A DNA stretch of 64,000 nt. Source: Cellulosilyticum sp. I15G10I2 (GTDB taxonomy: Bacteria; Bacillota; Clostridia; Lachnospirales; Cellulosilyticaceae). This document shows, piece by piece, positions 54,569-63,860 of the stretch. The notes under the pieces were generated by a model. It was not told the origin of the DNA and did no database searches. It worked only from the letters and a program-made list of their open reading frames with translations. The stretch lies in the NCBI RefSeq assembly GCF_900095725.1, contig NZ_FMMP01000016.1, positions 62,001 to 126,000 on the forward strand, given 5' to 3'. Made by a program: the position numbers and the translations under genes. Numbering within the stretch: position 1 is the stretch's first letter; every line of letters begins with the position of its first letter.

Positions 54569-55834
54569 GTGCGAATAGAAACACAATGTATCCAAGAAGG
54601 CTATGCGCCTAAAAATGGTGAACCTAGAGTTTTACCAATCTATCAAAGCACCACATATAAATACAATTCCACCGAAGAAGTTGCAAAGCTTTTTGATATG
54701 GAAGCCGATGGACATATGTACTCAAGAATATCCAATCCTACTGTTGATGCAGTCGAAAAAAAAATTGCTGCACTCGAAGGTGGTATAGGTGCTATGTGTA
54801 CAACTTCTGGGCAAGCTGCTTCTATGATCGCTTTATTAAACTTTCTTAAAGCCGGGGATCATCTAATTAGTGCAGGTAACATTTATGGCGGTACACTTAA
54901 TTTATTGGGTGTAACGCTTAAAAGAATGGGCATTGAAGTTACTTTTGTTAATGCTGATACGGATCCGGATACGCTCCAAGCAGCTTTTAAGCCTCATACA
55001 AAAGCTGTTTTTGGTGAAACCATTGCGAATCCTTCTATGGCTATTTTAGATATTGAGAAATTTGCAGCCCTTGCACATCATAACAATGTACCGCTTGTGA
55101 TTGATAATACATTTGCAACACCTATTCTCTGCAGACCTATTGAATACGGTGCAGATATCGTTATTCACTCTACAACTAAATATATGGATGGACATGCGGT
55201 ACAAGTAGGCGGGGTTATTGTGGACAGTGGTAACTTTGACTGGGCTAATGGCAACTTCCCTGACTTTACTGAACCTGACCCCTCTTATCATGGAGTTATT
55301 TATACCAAGCAGTTTGGTAAAGCTGCCTATATTGCAAAAGCCCGTTATCAACTAATGAGAGATATGGGTGTATATCCTTCTGCCCATGCAGCATTCCTCT
55401 TAAATTTAGGCCTCGAAACACTGGCTCTTAGAGTAGAAAGACATTGCAGCAATGCTTTAAAAGTTGCTGAATTTCTTGAAGGACATTCTCAAATAGAATT
55501 TGTTAATTATCCAGGGCTTGCTGCTAATAAGTATTATAATCTTGCAAAAAAATATACGCCTGATGGCTGTAGCGGCGTTATTTCATTTTCTATAAAAGGC
55601 GACCGCGAGGCTGCTATTCGGTTTATGGATACTTTAAAGCTGGCAGCTATTGTTGTCCATGTCGCAGATCTTAGAACTTCTGTCCTTCACCCAGCAAGCT
55701 CAACCCATAGACAGCTTACAAATGAGCAGCTGATAGCTTCTGGCATTACCCCAGGACTTATCAGACTTTCAGTAGGTATAGAAAATGTCCTTGATATTAT
55801 AGAAGACCTCAAACAGGCTCTTGCACAAATTTAA
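54569..55834 (+). CDS. metY: O-acetylhomoserine aminocarboxypropyltransferase (sulfhydrylase)
   Basis: PLP enzyme that makes homocysteine from O-acetylhomoserine and sulfide. The 421-residue length and the N-terminal RIETQCIQEGYAPKNGEPR match MetY. The phosphate site TTSGQAASMIALL and the Schiff-base Lys in HSTTKYMDGHA are present, with TDPDPSYHG-like substrate-loop residues (FTEPDPSYHG). The frame opens with ATG at 54563, but the GTG two codons later has ideal spacing to GGGGG and fits the family start. Methionine made here feeds SAM and so the spe genes next door. Confidence 0.9.
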   Translation: MRIETQCIQEGYAPKNGEPRVLPIYQSTTYKYNSTEEVAKLFDMEADGHMYSRISNPTVDAVEKKIAALEGGIGAMCTTSGQAASMIALLNFLKAGDHLISAGNIYGGTLNLLGVTLKRMGIEVTFVNADTDPDTLQAAFKPHTKAVFGETIANPSMAILDIEKFAALAHHNNVPLVIDNTFATPILCRPIEYGADIVIHSTTKYMDGHAVQVGGVIVDSGNFDWANGNFPDFTEPDPSYHGVIYTKQFGKAAYIAKARYQLMRDMGVYPSAHAAFLLNLGLETLALRVERHCSNALKVAEFLEGHSQIEFVNYPGLAANKYYNLAKKYTPDGCSGVISFSIKGDREAAIRFMDTLKLAAIVVHVADLRTSVLHPASSTHRQLTNEQLIASGITPGLIRLSVGIENVLDIIEDLKQALAQI

Positions 55835-55853
55835 CGTAAACCTCTAGTCTCAT

Positions 55854-55907
55854 TAACTGAAAAGGAGTTCCTACCAAACTCTCTTAGTAGGAACTCCTTT
55901 TCAGTTA
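55854..55907. terminator. Bidirectional terminator between metY and the GH31 gene
   Basis: A perfect 21-bp stem (55854-55874 with 55887-55907) between convergent genes, 20 bases after the metY stop. Confidence 0.8.
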
Positions 55908-55999
55908 TGAAAAAATTTCTAAAGTCTTTGCCTTACCCTTTAGTATAACGCTGTCTCCAATACTAGTTAAACAACTTGTTAAGATTTAAATTAATAGTG

Positions 56000-58402
56000 T
56001 TATACTAATTCAACTTCATAAATACATTCAATATTTTTCTCTGCTTTCTTACCATTTATAATGACTTCTCTTACTTCACTTTTAGGAAGATAAATTCTTA
56101 TTGTATTATAAGGAAGTTTATACTCCCCTTGGGAAGAAATTTCTAATTGAACACTATGTTCATCAGAAATCATTTTAACTTTAACAATAGTAAAGATATT
56201 GTTTTTATAGTCATTAGTATACCCGTCATCTTCATACAACTCATAGTTGCTATTAGCTATACCTTTTGCTGGAAATACCATGAATCCTCTTTTATCTTGC
56301 GCTTTAGTTTCGAAAGTTATTTCTGCATCATTGATAGGGATAATAGCCCCCGCTTTAATAAGTAGCGGTGTATAATGAAGCGGTGCTGGAATATTAACAG
56401 TTTGCCCACCCTCATACCAAATACCTGTATTAAAATCATACCAGCCTTGGGTATACTCCGGAAGGTATACAGGTCTTTCAAATTGACCTTTTTCAACTAC
56501 TGATGCTACTAATAAGTCATTACCTAACATAAAGTCATCACATTCTTCAAAGGTTTTTTCGTCATTTCCAAAGTCATAAAAAGTTGGTTTTATCATAGGT
56601 TCATAATATTTATGGGCTCTATAATTTAGATTATATAAGTATGGCGTAATTTTACTTCTAAACTTAATTGCGCTTCTTATGAAGGTAATCATTTCAGGGT
56701 ACATCCACGGAACATTCACTGTTGCATCATCATTCCATGAGTGAATAGTAAATCTCGGATGAAAAATACCATTTTGTACCCATCTAACAAATAATTCCGG
56801 TTCTGGTGCAGGACCAGAAAACCCGCCCACATCATGTCCAATATTATAAACGCCGCTTAAGCTTAAGCCAATACCCATTTTAATATTAAATTTTAAATTA
56901 TTATATGAGGTCCTATTATCTCCTGACCAAGTTTGTACATATCTTTGCATGCCTGGACAACCTGATCTTGAAATAAGATATGGCCTTAAGTTCGGGTTAT
57001 ATTCTTTTTGTGCTTCAAAAGATGCTTTCATCATGAGTAAAGATTGAAGCGGTCTTATTTGACTTATATTAATCTCTTTTCCAAATCCTTGAGCTTTAGC
57101 TTCACCATCCCAAATTTCGTACTCGTTGTTATCGTTCCAGGTACTATCTATTCCGTACTCAAGCAACTTTTCTGTGACCTGAGCTTTCCACCAATTAAAA
57201 GACTCAGCGTTTGTAAAATCTACATAAGCCCCAATATCATCCCAAAATTGGGCAATCTCTGTATTTTCACCTTTACTGTCTCTAATGAACATTTTCTTTT
57301 CATCCAGTTCTTTATACATAGGGTGGTCTATTAATAATGCAGGTTTTATATTAGCGCATAGTTTTATACCATTATCATGAAAGCTTTTTGACATTTCTTT
57401 TGGTGTTGGTACTTTGTCTGTGTTCCAATTAAACACATATCTTTTATCTCCTATAGAAGTATAGCCTGAAGATAACTGAAATGAATCACAAGGTATATCA
57501 TTTACTTTACAATCTTTTACAAAATTAAGTAATTGTTCTTGGGCATTTGGCGCATCAGTATAAGACATTGTTGAACCTGAGTACCCGATACTCCACTTTG
57601 GTGTAAATATTGTTCTCCCCGTTAACCAAGAAAATGTCTGGGTAACATTTTTAATTTCTGGACCAACGATGATGTAATAATCTAGATCTCCATCCTCTGC
57701 ATTATAATAGCGATAGTATCCGTGGTAATTATCTAACTCATTACCTAAATCAAAAATAGAAGTAGATAAATTATCATAAAAAATACCAAAGGACACTTTA
57801 GATTGTTTGTTTCTGGTTATGTAAAATGGTATGTGTTTATATAATGGGTCAGTAAATTCTGCATCATACCCCATTGGGTCTACACTCATCATTCTGTATC
57901 TTTTGCCATACCTATTTGAATTACCAGCTTTTTCGCCTAGTCCATAATATTGTTCATCTAAATTTCTTTCTAAGTAATGGAATGGTCCTTTTCCTAAAGA
58001 GCCTTCGAAATTATAGGCTTGAGTTTTTCTATCTTTAACTAGTAAAATTTCTTGATCTTTATTTTTATAATACCAAGTTGCTTTCATACCATCCATCTCA
58101 AAAACAACTTTTATTTTTGAGGTTTCTACGCTACACATTTCATCTTTTATCTCATACGTAAATTGTGGTTTAGTAAAAGGTGAAATGTCAAGTCTGTCTC
58201 GACCTTCTTTTTCTATATCATCCATACCTGGTGCTACAAGCCATGTTTTATCTAATTTAAGTTCATTTTCATAAAATAATACTCTTATGACATCTTCTTC
58301 TAAAACAAAAACTTTAGCTACTGTTTTTCCTTCTTTTAGATTAAAATAAAGCGTATTATTTTCTTCTTTTATAAACTCAAAAATATATTTTGTTCTAATC
58401 AT
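56000..58402 (-). CDS. Glycoside hydrolase family 31 (alpha-glycosidase)
   Basis: An 800-residue alpha-glycosidase without a signal peptide, so it acts in the cytoplasm on an imported substrate. N-terminal beta domain (1-240), TIM barrel (about 250-600) and C-terminal beta domains are in the normal order. The nucleophile Asp is in the block TWNDNNEYE (about 420-428), where many members have WxDMNE, and the acid/base Asp is in WSGDNRTSY (about 490). AAGGAAGG precedes the ATG. It is the last gene of the unit with the TRAP transporter, so its substrate is probably a sugar that reaches the cell through that carrier. Alpha-glucosidase, xylosidase and other activities are possible. Confidence 0.9.
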   Translation of the reverse strand: MIRTKYIFEFIKEENNTLYFNLKEGKTVAKVFVLEEDVIRVLFYENELKLDKTWLVAPGMDDIEKEGRDRLDISPFTKPQFTYEIKDEMCSVETSKIKVVFEMDGMKATWYYKNKDQEILLVKDRKTQAYNFEGSLGKGPFHYLERNLDEQYYGLGEKAGNSNRYGKRYRMMSVDPMGYDAEFTDPLYKHIPFYITRNKQSKVSFGIFYDNLSTSIFDLGNELDNYHGYYRYYNAEDGDLDYYIIVGPEIKNVTQTFSWLTGRTIFTPKWSIGYSGSTMSYTDAPNAQEQLLNFVKDCKVNDIPCDSFQLSSGYTSIGDKRYVFNWNTDKVPTPKEMSKSFHDNGIKLCANIKPALLIDHPMYKELDEKKMFIRDSKGENTEIAQFWDDIGAYVDFTNAESFNWWKAQVTEKLLEYGIDSTWNDNNEYEIWDGEAKAQGFGKEINISQIRPLQSLLMMKASFEAQKEYNPNLRPYLISRSGCPGMQRYVQTWSGDNRTSYNNLKFNIKMGIGLSLSGVYNIGHDVGGFSGPAPEPELFVRWVQNGIFHPRFTIHSWNDDATVNVPWMYPEMITFIRSAIKFRSKITPYLYNLNYRAHKYYEPMIKPTFYDFGNDEKTFEECDDFMLGNDLLVASVVEKGQFERPVYLPEYTQGWYDFNTGIWYEGGQTVNIPAPLHYTPLLIKAGAIIPINDAEITFETKAQDKRGFMVFPAKGIANSNYELYEDDGYTNDYKNNIFTIVKVKMISDEHSVQLEISSQGEYKLPYNTIRIYLPKSEVREVIINGKKAEKNIECIYEVELV

Positions 58403-58425
58403 ACTATCGTTCCTTCCTTATATCA

Positions 58426-59724
58426 TTATATTATATTGAATAATCTTGGTAAGAATAAACTAAGTTCTGGTATATAAGTTATTAATAGTAGCACTATAAT
58501 TAAAGCCGCAAAGAAAGGTAATAATGGTTTTATTGTTTTTTCTATAGATACGTCCGCTACACTGCACCCAATAAATAGAACGCTTCCCACAGGCGGTGTC
58601 ATAATACCTATACATAGATTAAATACTAAAATCATACCAAAATGTACTGGATGTAGTCCAAGCTGTGTAGCTATTGGCAGGAATATTGGCGTAAATATGA
58701 GCACTGCTGGTGTTAGATCCATAAAAGTCCCCACTATTAATAAAGTTATATTCATAATTAATAGAATTACAATTTTATTCGTTGAGATGGATAATATCAA
58801 TCCACTTATAGCTTGTGGTATACCAGTATATGCCATAATCCAAGACATAGCCGATGATGCTGCCACAAGGAACATGATGACACCTGTTGTTACTGCTGTT
58901 TTTAATATGATATCTTTCATATTTTCTAAAGTCAGCGTTTTATAAAACATGGATAGGATTAATGGATATATGACAGCGATTGCGGCACCCTCAGTTGCTG
59001 TAAATGCCCCGCCAACTATACCACCAATAACTATAACTATAAGTAATAAACTAGGAAGAGCATCTAGAAATACCAAAAGTGCTTCTTTAAATGATACTCT
59101 TTGTGAAACTGGATATTTATGCTTTTTTGCATGAAAAAAGGCAACTAACATTACTGACGCACCCATTAATATACCTGGTATATATCCCGCAATAAATAAA
59201 GCTGATACTGATACGCCGCCAGCAACTAATGAGAATAATATTAGCACTCCGCTTGGCGGAATAAGCATCCCCGCTGGAGAAGAAGCAATATTAACCGCTG
59301 CTGAAAATGCTGGATCATATCCTTCTTCTTTTTGTAATGGCGCCATAGTTCCTCCAATAGCAGCACATGCTGCAACTGCAGATCCTGATAAAGCGCCAAA
59401 TAACATATTGCCAAGCACATTAGTATGCGCTAAAGAACCAGGTATTCTTCCTCCTAGTACTTTTGCAAAATTAACAAGCTTTTTTGCAACGCCTCCATTA
59501 TTCATAATATTACCAGACAGTACAAATAAAGGAACGGCTAGCAATGAAAAGCTACCTACGCCATTTATCATTTTTTGAGATATTGTGAATATGGCGACAT
59601 CAAAAGGTACAACCATCAATGATGTCACTATTGCAGATATGCCTATACTTATAGAAATAGGTACTCCAATTGCCAAAAGAATAAGGAAAACTGTAAATAA
59701 TATTAAAGCTGCCTGTATAGCCAT
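58426..59724 (-). CDS. TRAP transporter large permease (DctM)
   Basis: A 432-residue membrane protein with about twelve helices, the ion-coupled transport subunit of a TRAP carrier. Characteristic stretches are FVLSGNIMNNGG, GALSGSAVAACAAIGGTM (the glycine-rich gate), SSPAGMLIPPSGVLI and DLTPAVLIFTP. It lies 30 bases downstream of the small permease gene and 23 before the GH31 gene. TRAP carriers usually bring in organic acids, including sugar acids, with sodium. Confidence 0.94.
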   Translation of the reverse strand: MAIQAALILFTVFLILLAIGVPISISIGISAIVTSLMVVPFDVAIFTISQKMINGVGSFSLLAVPLFVLSGNIMNNGGVAKKLVNFAKVLGGRIPGSLAHTNVLGNMLFGALSGSAVAACAAIGGTMAPLQKEEGYDPAFSAAVNIASSPAGMLIPPSGVLILFSLVAGGVSVSALFIAGYIPGILMGASVMLVAFFHAKKHKYPVSQRVSFKEALLVFLDALPSLLLIVIVIGGIVGGAFTATEGAAIAVIYPLILSMFYKTLTLENMKDIILKTAVTTGVIMFLVAASSAMSWIMAYTGIPQAISGLILSISTNKIVILLIMNITLLIVGTFMDLTPAVLIFTPIFLPIATQLGLHPVHFGMILVFNLCIGIMTPPVGSVLFIGCSVADVSIEKTIKPLLPFFAALIIVLLLITYIPELSLFLPRLFNII

Positions 59725-59754
59725 TTTTATCTTTCTCCTTCACTATTTTATTAT

Positions 59755-60243
59755 TTAATCAATCTTTTCTAGGTTATCCCTTATTTTCAAATCTTCTAAT
59801 ATGTTTACAAGCTGATAAAACGTAATAATTACACCAGATACCACCGTACTTATATAAATTAGTCCTCTAGATATCCCTAATATAGGCGTTTTGACTGAAA
59901 ATACTCCTTCTGTAATGGCTTTCCCACCAAAAATGAGTATGATTACAGCAAATAACAATACTAATAAATCTATAAATACCTCTAACATAATTCTTTTTTT
60001 TCCATGAAGTTTTTCTTTTAAAAAGATTAATGCCATATGCTGTCTGGTACCAAATGCAAATGCCGTACCTAAAAAAGAAGTCCATATTAAAATTATAATA
60101 ACTAATTCTTCTGTAAAAGTACTCGGGTTATTTAATATATATCTAGTAAAAACCTGCCATAAGACTAATGTTGTCATTACTACTAAAAGCATTGATATAA
60201 CAAACGACAAAACTTTATTTAAAATCGTTTTTATCTTTATCAT
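59755..60243 (-). CDS. TRAP transporter small permease (DctQ)
   Basis: A 162-residue membrane protein with four helices, the small subunit of the TRAP carrier. The conserved FTRYILNNPSTFTEELV and FLGTAFAFGTRQHMAL blocks are present. The ATG at 60241-60243 has TTGGAGG five bases upstream; a longer frame begins six codons earlier. It is separated from dctP by about 270 bases holding a terminator-like hairpin. Confidence 0.9.
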   Translation of the reverse strand: MIKIKTILNKVLSFVISMLLVVMTTLVLWQVFTRYILNNPSTFTEELVIIILIWTSFLGTAFAFGTRQHMALIFLKEKLHGKKRIMLEVFIDLLVLLFAVIILIFGGKAITEGVFSVKTPILGISRGLIYISTVVSGVIITFYQLVNILEDLKIRDNLEKID

Positions 60244-60312
60244 TTTAGCCTCCAAAATCATTTAGTTTTAATATTTCTTACTAATCTATTTCACTTTCTT
60301 AAATAAGAATTT

Positions 60313-60394
60313 AAAAAAGCTCTAACACTATAGCATGCCCCATTGACAAATAAATTCTCATAAGAATAGAAAGGGACAACGCTGTGTTAGAGCT
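60313..60394 (-). terminator. Terminator-like hairpin between dctP and dctQM
   Basis: AGCTCTAACAC (60318-60328) pairs with GTGTTAGAGCT (60384-60394) around a long loop, and six T follow on the minus strand. It would let most transcripts end after dctP, giving more binding protein than permease. Confidence 0.7.
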
Positions 60395-60516
60395 TACTTA
60401 ATACTCTATCCATGATATTGAGAATTTACAAGATTCTTTTAAAAAGTAACCTTTTAACAAATAAACTCTATCATGTAACCTTAGGATAGATATATTCTAA
60501 GCTTTCTAATTTAAAA

Positions 60517-61569
60517 TTATTCTAACCCCTTAAATGCATCTAATAACGCCTTCACCTGTGGCATTGCACTAGCATATTTCTCTATCATTGGTGCAACTGC
60601 TTCTCTAAATGGTCCTTTATCTACTTCGTTAAAAGTTACACCTTGTGTTTCTTGTGCCTCTTTAATAGCTTCATCAATTGATGCAGTCCATAATGGTTTG
60701 TGGAATTCAGTAGATTCTGCCGCTGCTTCAAATATAACTTGTTGCTGTTCAGCCGTTAATGAATCCATAACTTTTGAACTCATAACTAAAATATCTGGAA
60801 TTCTAGTATGTTCATCATAACTAAATTGTTTTGCAACTTCTCCATGTTTACCTATTGTTAAAGCTGTCTCATTACTTTCTGCACCATCGATAACGCCCGA
60901 TTGTAATGAAGTATAAACATCTCCATAAGGCAGTCCAACTGGTGTTCCTCCTAAAGCTTGAATCATATCTGTCTGAGATTCAAATCCCATAACTCTGATC
61001 TTTACTCCTTTTAAATCTGCTGGTGTTAATATCGGTTTGTTTTTTGTATAGAACGAACGCGCGCCAGAATTATAGTATGTTAATCCAATGAAGCCCTGCT
61101 CTTTAGTTTCAGCATATAGTTCTTTAACTGCATCTGATTCCATACTTTTATAGAAATGCTCTTCATTGAGGAAAACATAAGGTAATGTAAACGCATTGTA
61201 CCCTTCGCTATATGGTGTTAATGCAGCTGCAGAAACTTTTGTCATTGAAACAGCCCCTGCTTGTAACTGCTCTAGTACTTCACTTTCTCCACCTAATTGA
61301 CCATTAGGAAAAATCTCAAATTTTAATGAACCCTCACTCTTTTCTTCTGCCAATCTTGCAAATTCTACCATAGCAATATGCACTGAATGTTGTTCATTTA
61401 AGTTATGTGCTAATTTTAATGTTGTTGTCTCAACTGGTTTTGCAGCCTCTGTTGATGTTCCGCTTGAACTACTTCCTGCGTTGTTAACGCCTTCGCTCTT
61501 ACTTCCACATGCAGTCAATCCTAGAGCTAAAAATGCGCTTAAACCTAATGCTAATAACTTTTTCATCAT
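60517..61569 (-). CDS. TRAP transporter substrate-binding lipoprotein (DctP)
   Basis: A 350-residue binding protein with a lipobox LTAC (about 18-21) and a Ser/Gly/Thr-rich linker. The DctP fold is marked by the LAHNLNEQHSVHIAM start, GGESEVLEQLQAGAVSM, the LKGVKIRVMGFESQ block with the conserved Arg that binds the substrate carboxylate, and GLPYGDVYTSLQSGVIDGAE. AGGGGGTCG precedes the ATG. First gene of the unit with the permeases and GH31; divergent from lacI-type regulator. The carboxylate-binding Arg suggests an acidic substrate. Confidence 0.93.
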   Translation of the reverse strand: MMKKLLALGLSAFLALGLTACGSKSEGVNNAGSSSSGTSTEAAKPVETTTLKLAHNLNEQHSVHIAMVEFARLAEEKSEGSLKFEIFPNGQLGGESEVLEQLQAGAVSMTKVSAAALTPYSEGYNAFTLPYVFLNEEHFYKSMESDAVKELYAETKEQGFIGLTYYNSGARSFYTKNKPILTPADLKGVKIRVMGFESQTDMIQALGGTPVGLPYGDVYTSLQSGVIDGAESNETALTIGKHGEVAKQFSYDEHTRIPDILVMSSKVMDSLTAEQQQVIFEAAAESTEFHKPLWTASIDEAIKEAQETQGVTFNEVDKGPFREAVAPMIEKYASAMPQVKALLDAFKGLE

Positions 61570-61650
61570 ACGACCCCCTGAGTATTATTTATCTTGTAAA
61601 TTTTTGGAAATACTTATCAATTAATTCTTTGGCCTAAAAGCTAAAAATAT

Positions 61651-61680
61651 ATTCTAAACCGAAAAATAATATTGATTCAA
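61651..61680 (-). promoter_or_regulatory. Probable dctP promoter
   Basis: TTGAAT (61675-61680) and TAGAAT (61651-61656) on the minus strand, 18 bases apart, about 80 bases before dctP. Confidence 0.5.
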
Positions 61681-61734
61681 GTATTAAGGTAAATAAATAA
61701 AAGACTATTAAAACAAAAAATAAATCACATTTTA

Positions 61735-61746
61735 GTAACCGGTTAC
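61735..61746. promoter_or_regulatory. LacI-type operator 1
   Basis: GTAACCGGTTAC, a perfect 12-bp palindrome, 55 bases upstream of the probable dctP -35 box. Confidence 0.8.
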
Positions 61747-61850
61747 TTTTTTGATTTTAAAAAAAATACATAGTTTCATTTTCTAAAGCCTTTATAAGCT
61801 AATTATATATAACAATTTACAAGTTGTCTATACTTTTTATCAAAAAAATT

Positions 61851-61862
61851 GTAACCAGTTAC
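61851..61862. promoter_or_regulatory. LacI-type operator 2
   Basis: GTAACCAGTTAC, one base off the perfect palindrome, midway between the two genes; 116 bases from operator 1. Confidence 0.78.
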
Positions 61863-61954
61863 TTTTTTTACAACAAAAATACTATATTTATGATTACTTA
61901 TAAACAAATTCTATTACTTAGACTTAAATTATAGCAAATCTTCTTAAAATGGGA

Positions 61955-61960
61955 TATAAT
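61955..61960 (+). promoter_or_regulatory. -10 box of the LacI-family regulator gene
   Basis: A perfect TATAAT 63 bases before the regulator start; the -35 region is weak. The third operator lies about 15 bases past the predicted start of transcription. Confidence 0.6.
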
Positions 61961-61981
61961 ACTTATTGTACAGTTACTTAT

Positions 61982-61993
61982 GTAACCAGTTAC
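61982..61993. promoter_or_regulatory. LacI-type operator 3
   Basis: GTAACCAGTTAC, identical to operator 2 and 131 bases from it, in the leader of the regulator gene; expected to give autorepression. Confidence 0.8.
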
Positions 61994-62022
61994 TTTGATT
62001 TATTTAGAAAGGAAAACTATAT

Positions 62023-63030
62023 ATGAGTTATACGATATACGATCTAGCCCGAGACAGCGGCGTTTCTGTAGCTACCGTATCGAGAGTAATAAATAAAAAC
62101 GGCTCAGTAAAAGAAAAAACGCGCAATAAAATATTAAAACTCATGCAAGAAAATAATTATACCCCCAATGCCTATGCACGGGGTTTAAATAACATAAGTA
62201 TGAAAACTATCGGTGTACTTATTTCCGATATTGGCAACCCTTTCTTTGCTGAGCTTGTAAAAAGTATTGATTTAGTATGTCAGAAGAATCAGTATAAAAT
62301 TATTTTATGTTCTACAGAAAATAATGCAGAAATAGAAAGAAAAGAAATAGAAATGCTTATCCAAAAACAAGTAGAAGGATTTATAGTCGCTGGTAGCAGA
62401 CCCATCAAAGATGAAAATGCTGACTTTTTAATACAAGTTAGTCAAACATATCCTATTGTAATGATAAATTCCTTTATAAAAGGTGGTAATAAGCTATTTT
62501 CTATAATGGTAGATGAAAAGAAAGCAAGTTTCGAGGCCTATAGCCAACTTCTATCACGAGGCCATGAAAACATATTCTTTTTTGGAGATCTCAACTGGAA
62601 AACAACTGTTGCAAAGCTTTCTGGTCTTAAGGAATCTATGGAGCAATTTAATCGCTCATTTGATAAGTTGCATTTTATTGACTGTCCATTCAGCTATTCC
62701 AGTGGAAAAGATGGTATTAAACTACTTATTGAGAGAAAAATACCATTTCCTTATACGATCTGTTGCTCATCTGACATGATTGCAATAGGTGCTATGAGAG
62801 AGTTATTAACCTTGGGTATCAAAATACCAGAACAAGTTTCTCTAGTTGGTTATAGTAATACAGAAATCTCTTCATTAACAACTCCCTCGCTAACCACTAT
62901 AGATCAAAAGATGTCAAAACTAGGGGAAAAAGGTGCAAATCTTTTCATCGAAGTTTTAAACGGTACTTATCCTATTAATAAAAAAATCTACTCTGAATAT
63001 GAATTTTTAATTAGGGAATCAACATTTTAG
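62023..63030 (+). CDS. LacI family transcriptional regulator
   Basis: A 335-residue repressor: LacI helix-turn-helix at 2-25 (TIYDLARDSGVSVATVSRVIN), hinge helix region (NAYARGLN) and a sugar-binding type core (62-330) with IGVLISDIGNPFFAEL and a ligand-site VDEKKASFEA. AGAAAGGA precedes the ATG. It is divergent from the TRAP-GH31 unit, and three near-identical GTAACCNGTTAC operators fill the space between, so it most likely represses both. The inducer is probably the transported sugar or a product. Confidence 0.92.
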   Translation: MSYTIYDLARDSGVSVATVSRVINKNGSVKEKTRNKILKLMQENNYTPNAYARGLNNISMKTIGVLISDIGNPFFAELVKSIDLVCQKNQYKIILCSTENNAEIERKEIEMLIQKQVEGFIVAGSRPIKDENADFLIQVSQTYPIVMINSFIKGGNKLFSIMVDEKKASFEAYSQLLSRGHENIFFFGDLNWKTTVAKLSGLKESMEQFNRSFDKLHFIDCPFSYSSGKDGIKLLIERKIPFPYTICCSSDMIAIGAMRELLTLGIKIPEQVSLVGYSNTEISSLTTPSLTTIDQKMSKLGEKGANLFIEVLNGTYPINKKIYSEYEFLIRESTF

Positions 63031-63047
63031 CTTTTTGCAGCTGTATT

Positions 63048-63860
63048 TTATCTCTGATATGATGCAGCTATTTTTTGTGCTATGAGCTTAAATTCATCTT
63101 CATAAGGATTTAAACCCATTTGGTAAACTTCACAACCTCTTTGTTTTCCTATCTCTACGAGCTCATCTTTATCAATACATTTCTCTCCTATATAAATCGC
63201 CTTTAATCTAAGCCCTAATTCTTGTTCACTAAAATAATTTCCCACCTCTTGATCCTTTTTTTCATTCACCTGATATTTTAAAATCCTATATTCTTTTTCA
63301 TATTCCCATATCATATGTTTGATCATAAAAGAAGACCAAATAACTAAAAATCGTTCTATGGATTCTTCTGTAGATCTTAAGCCTCCTTCGGCGTCCAATA
63401 AAAAACGACTGAGCGTTTCATTAGCTAAGTGGCGTTTGTTTTCATAGATTACAGGATAAATATAGGCGGTGTCTAACACTTCATACTGCAAGCAATATCC
63501 TTTATGATCATAAGCATAATGTGCCCATAGCGGCATATCTTCTTCTAATCCACTAGCTGCAAGACTCCCAATAAGCATCCCGTCCCCCAAGCCTTTTAAA
63601 CCCGCGTAAAGCTCTTTTATTTGCATTTCTCCCCATCCACGTTCTTTAAGCTTTAGTTTATCAATATATAAAGCTAACCCTTCAAATGGATCATTTAAGT
63701 ACTTGGCATAGCACAGCCAAACCCTTTTTACTTTTAACGCTTCAAACTTCTTTGCTTTATCTTGATCAGTACATCCTGTATATTTATATAAATTTATAGG
63801 GATGTCTCCAATCTCAAAGCCCATTTGTTTTAATGAAGGTTTTAAATCCTGCTGCTTCAT
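63048..63860 (-). CDS. DUF2971 domain protein
   Basis: A 270-residue protein with the DUF2971 pattern: the LYKYTG start, the RVWLCYAKYLNDPFEG block (residues about 40-56), LWAHYAYDHKGYCLQYE in the middle, and WEYEKEYRIL followed by a C-terminal IYIGEKC stretch. It has no signal peptide and no membrane helix. The ATG at 63858-63860 has GGAGGAG upstream; the longer frame begins 16 codons earlier without one. It ends 18 bases from the end of the convergent regulator gene. Function unknown; relatives occur in phage-defence and accessory contexts, but no such neighbour is seen here. Confidence 0.82.
   Translation of the reverse strand: MKQQDLKPSLKQMGFEIGDIPINLYKYTGCTDQDKAKKFEALKVKRVWLCYAKYLNDPFEGLALYIDKLKLKERGWGEMQIKELYAGLKGLGDGMLIGSLAASGLEEDMPLWAHYAYDHKGYCLQYEVLDTAYIYPVIYENKRHLANETLSRFLLDAEGGLRSTEESIERFLVIWSSFMIKHMIWEYEKEYRILKYQVNEKKDQEVGNYFSEQELGLRLKAIYIGEKCIDKDELVEIGKQRGCEVYQMGLNPYEDEFKLIAQKIAASYQR

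Noticed and set aside
56000-58402. GH31 protein as a sulfoquinovosidase (YihQ type)
   Set aside because: A TRAP carrier for an anionic sugar made this attractive, but I could not find the Gln/Arg/Trp sulfonate-binding signature and the known sulfoquinovose genes are absent.
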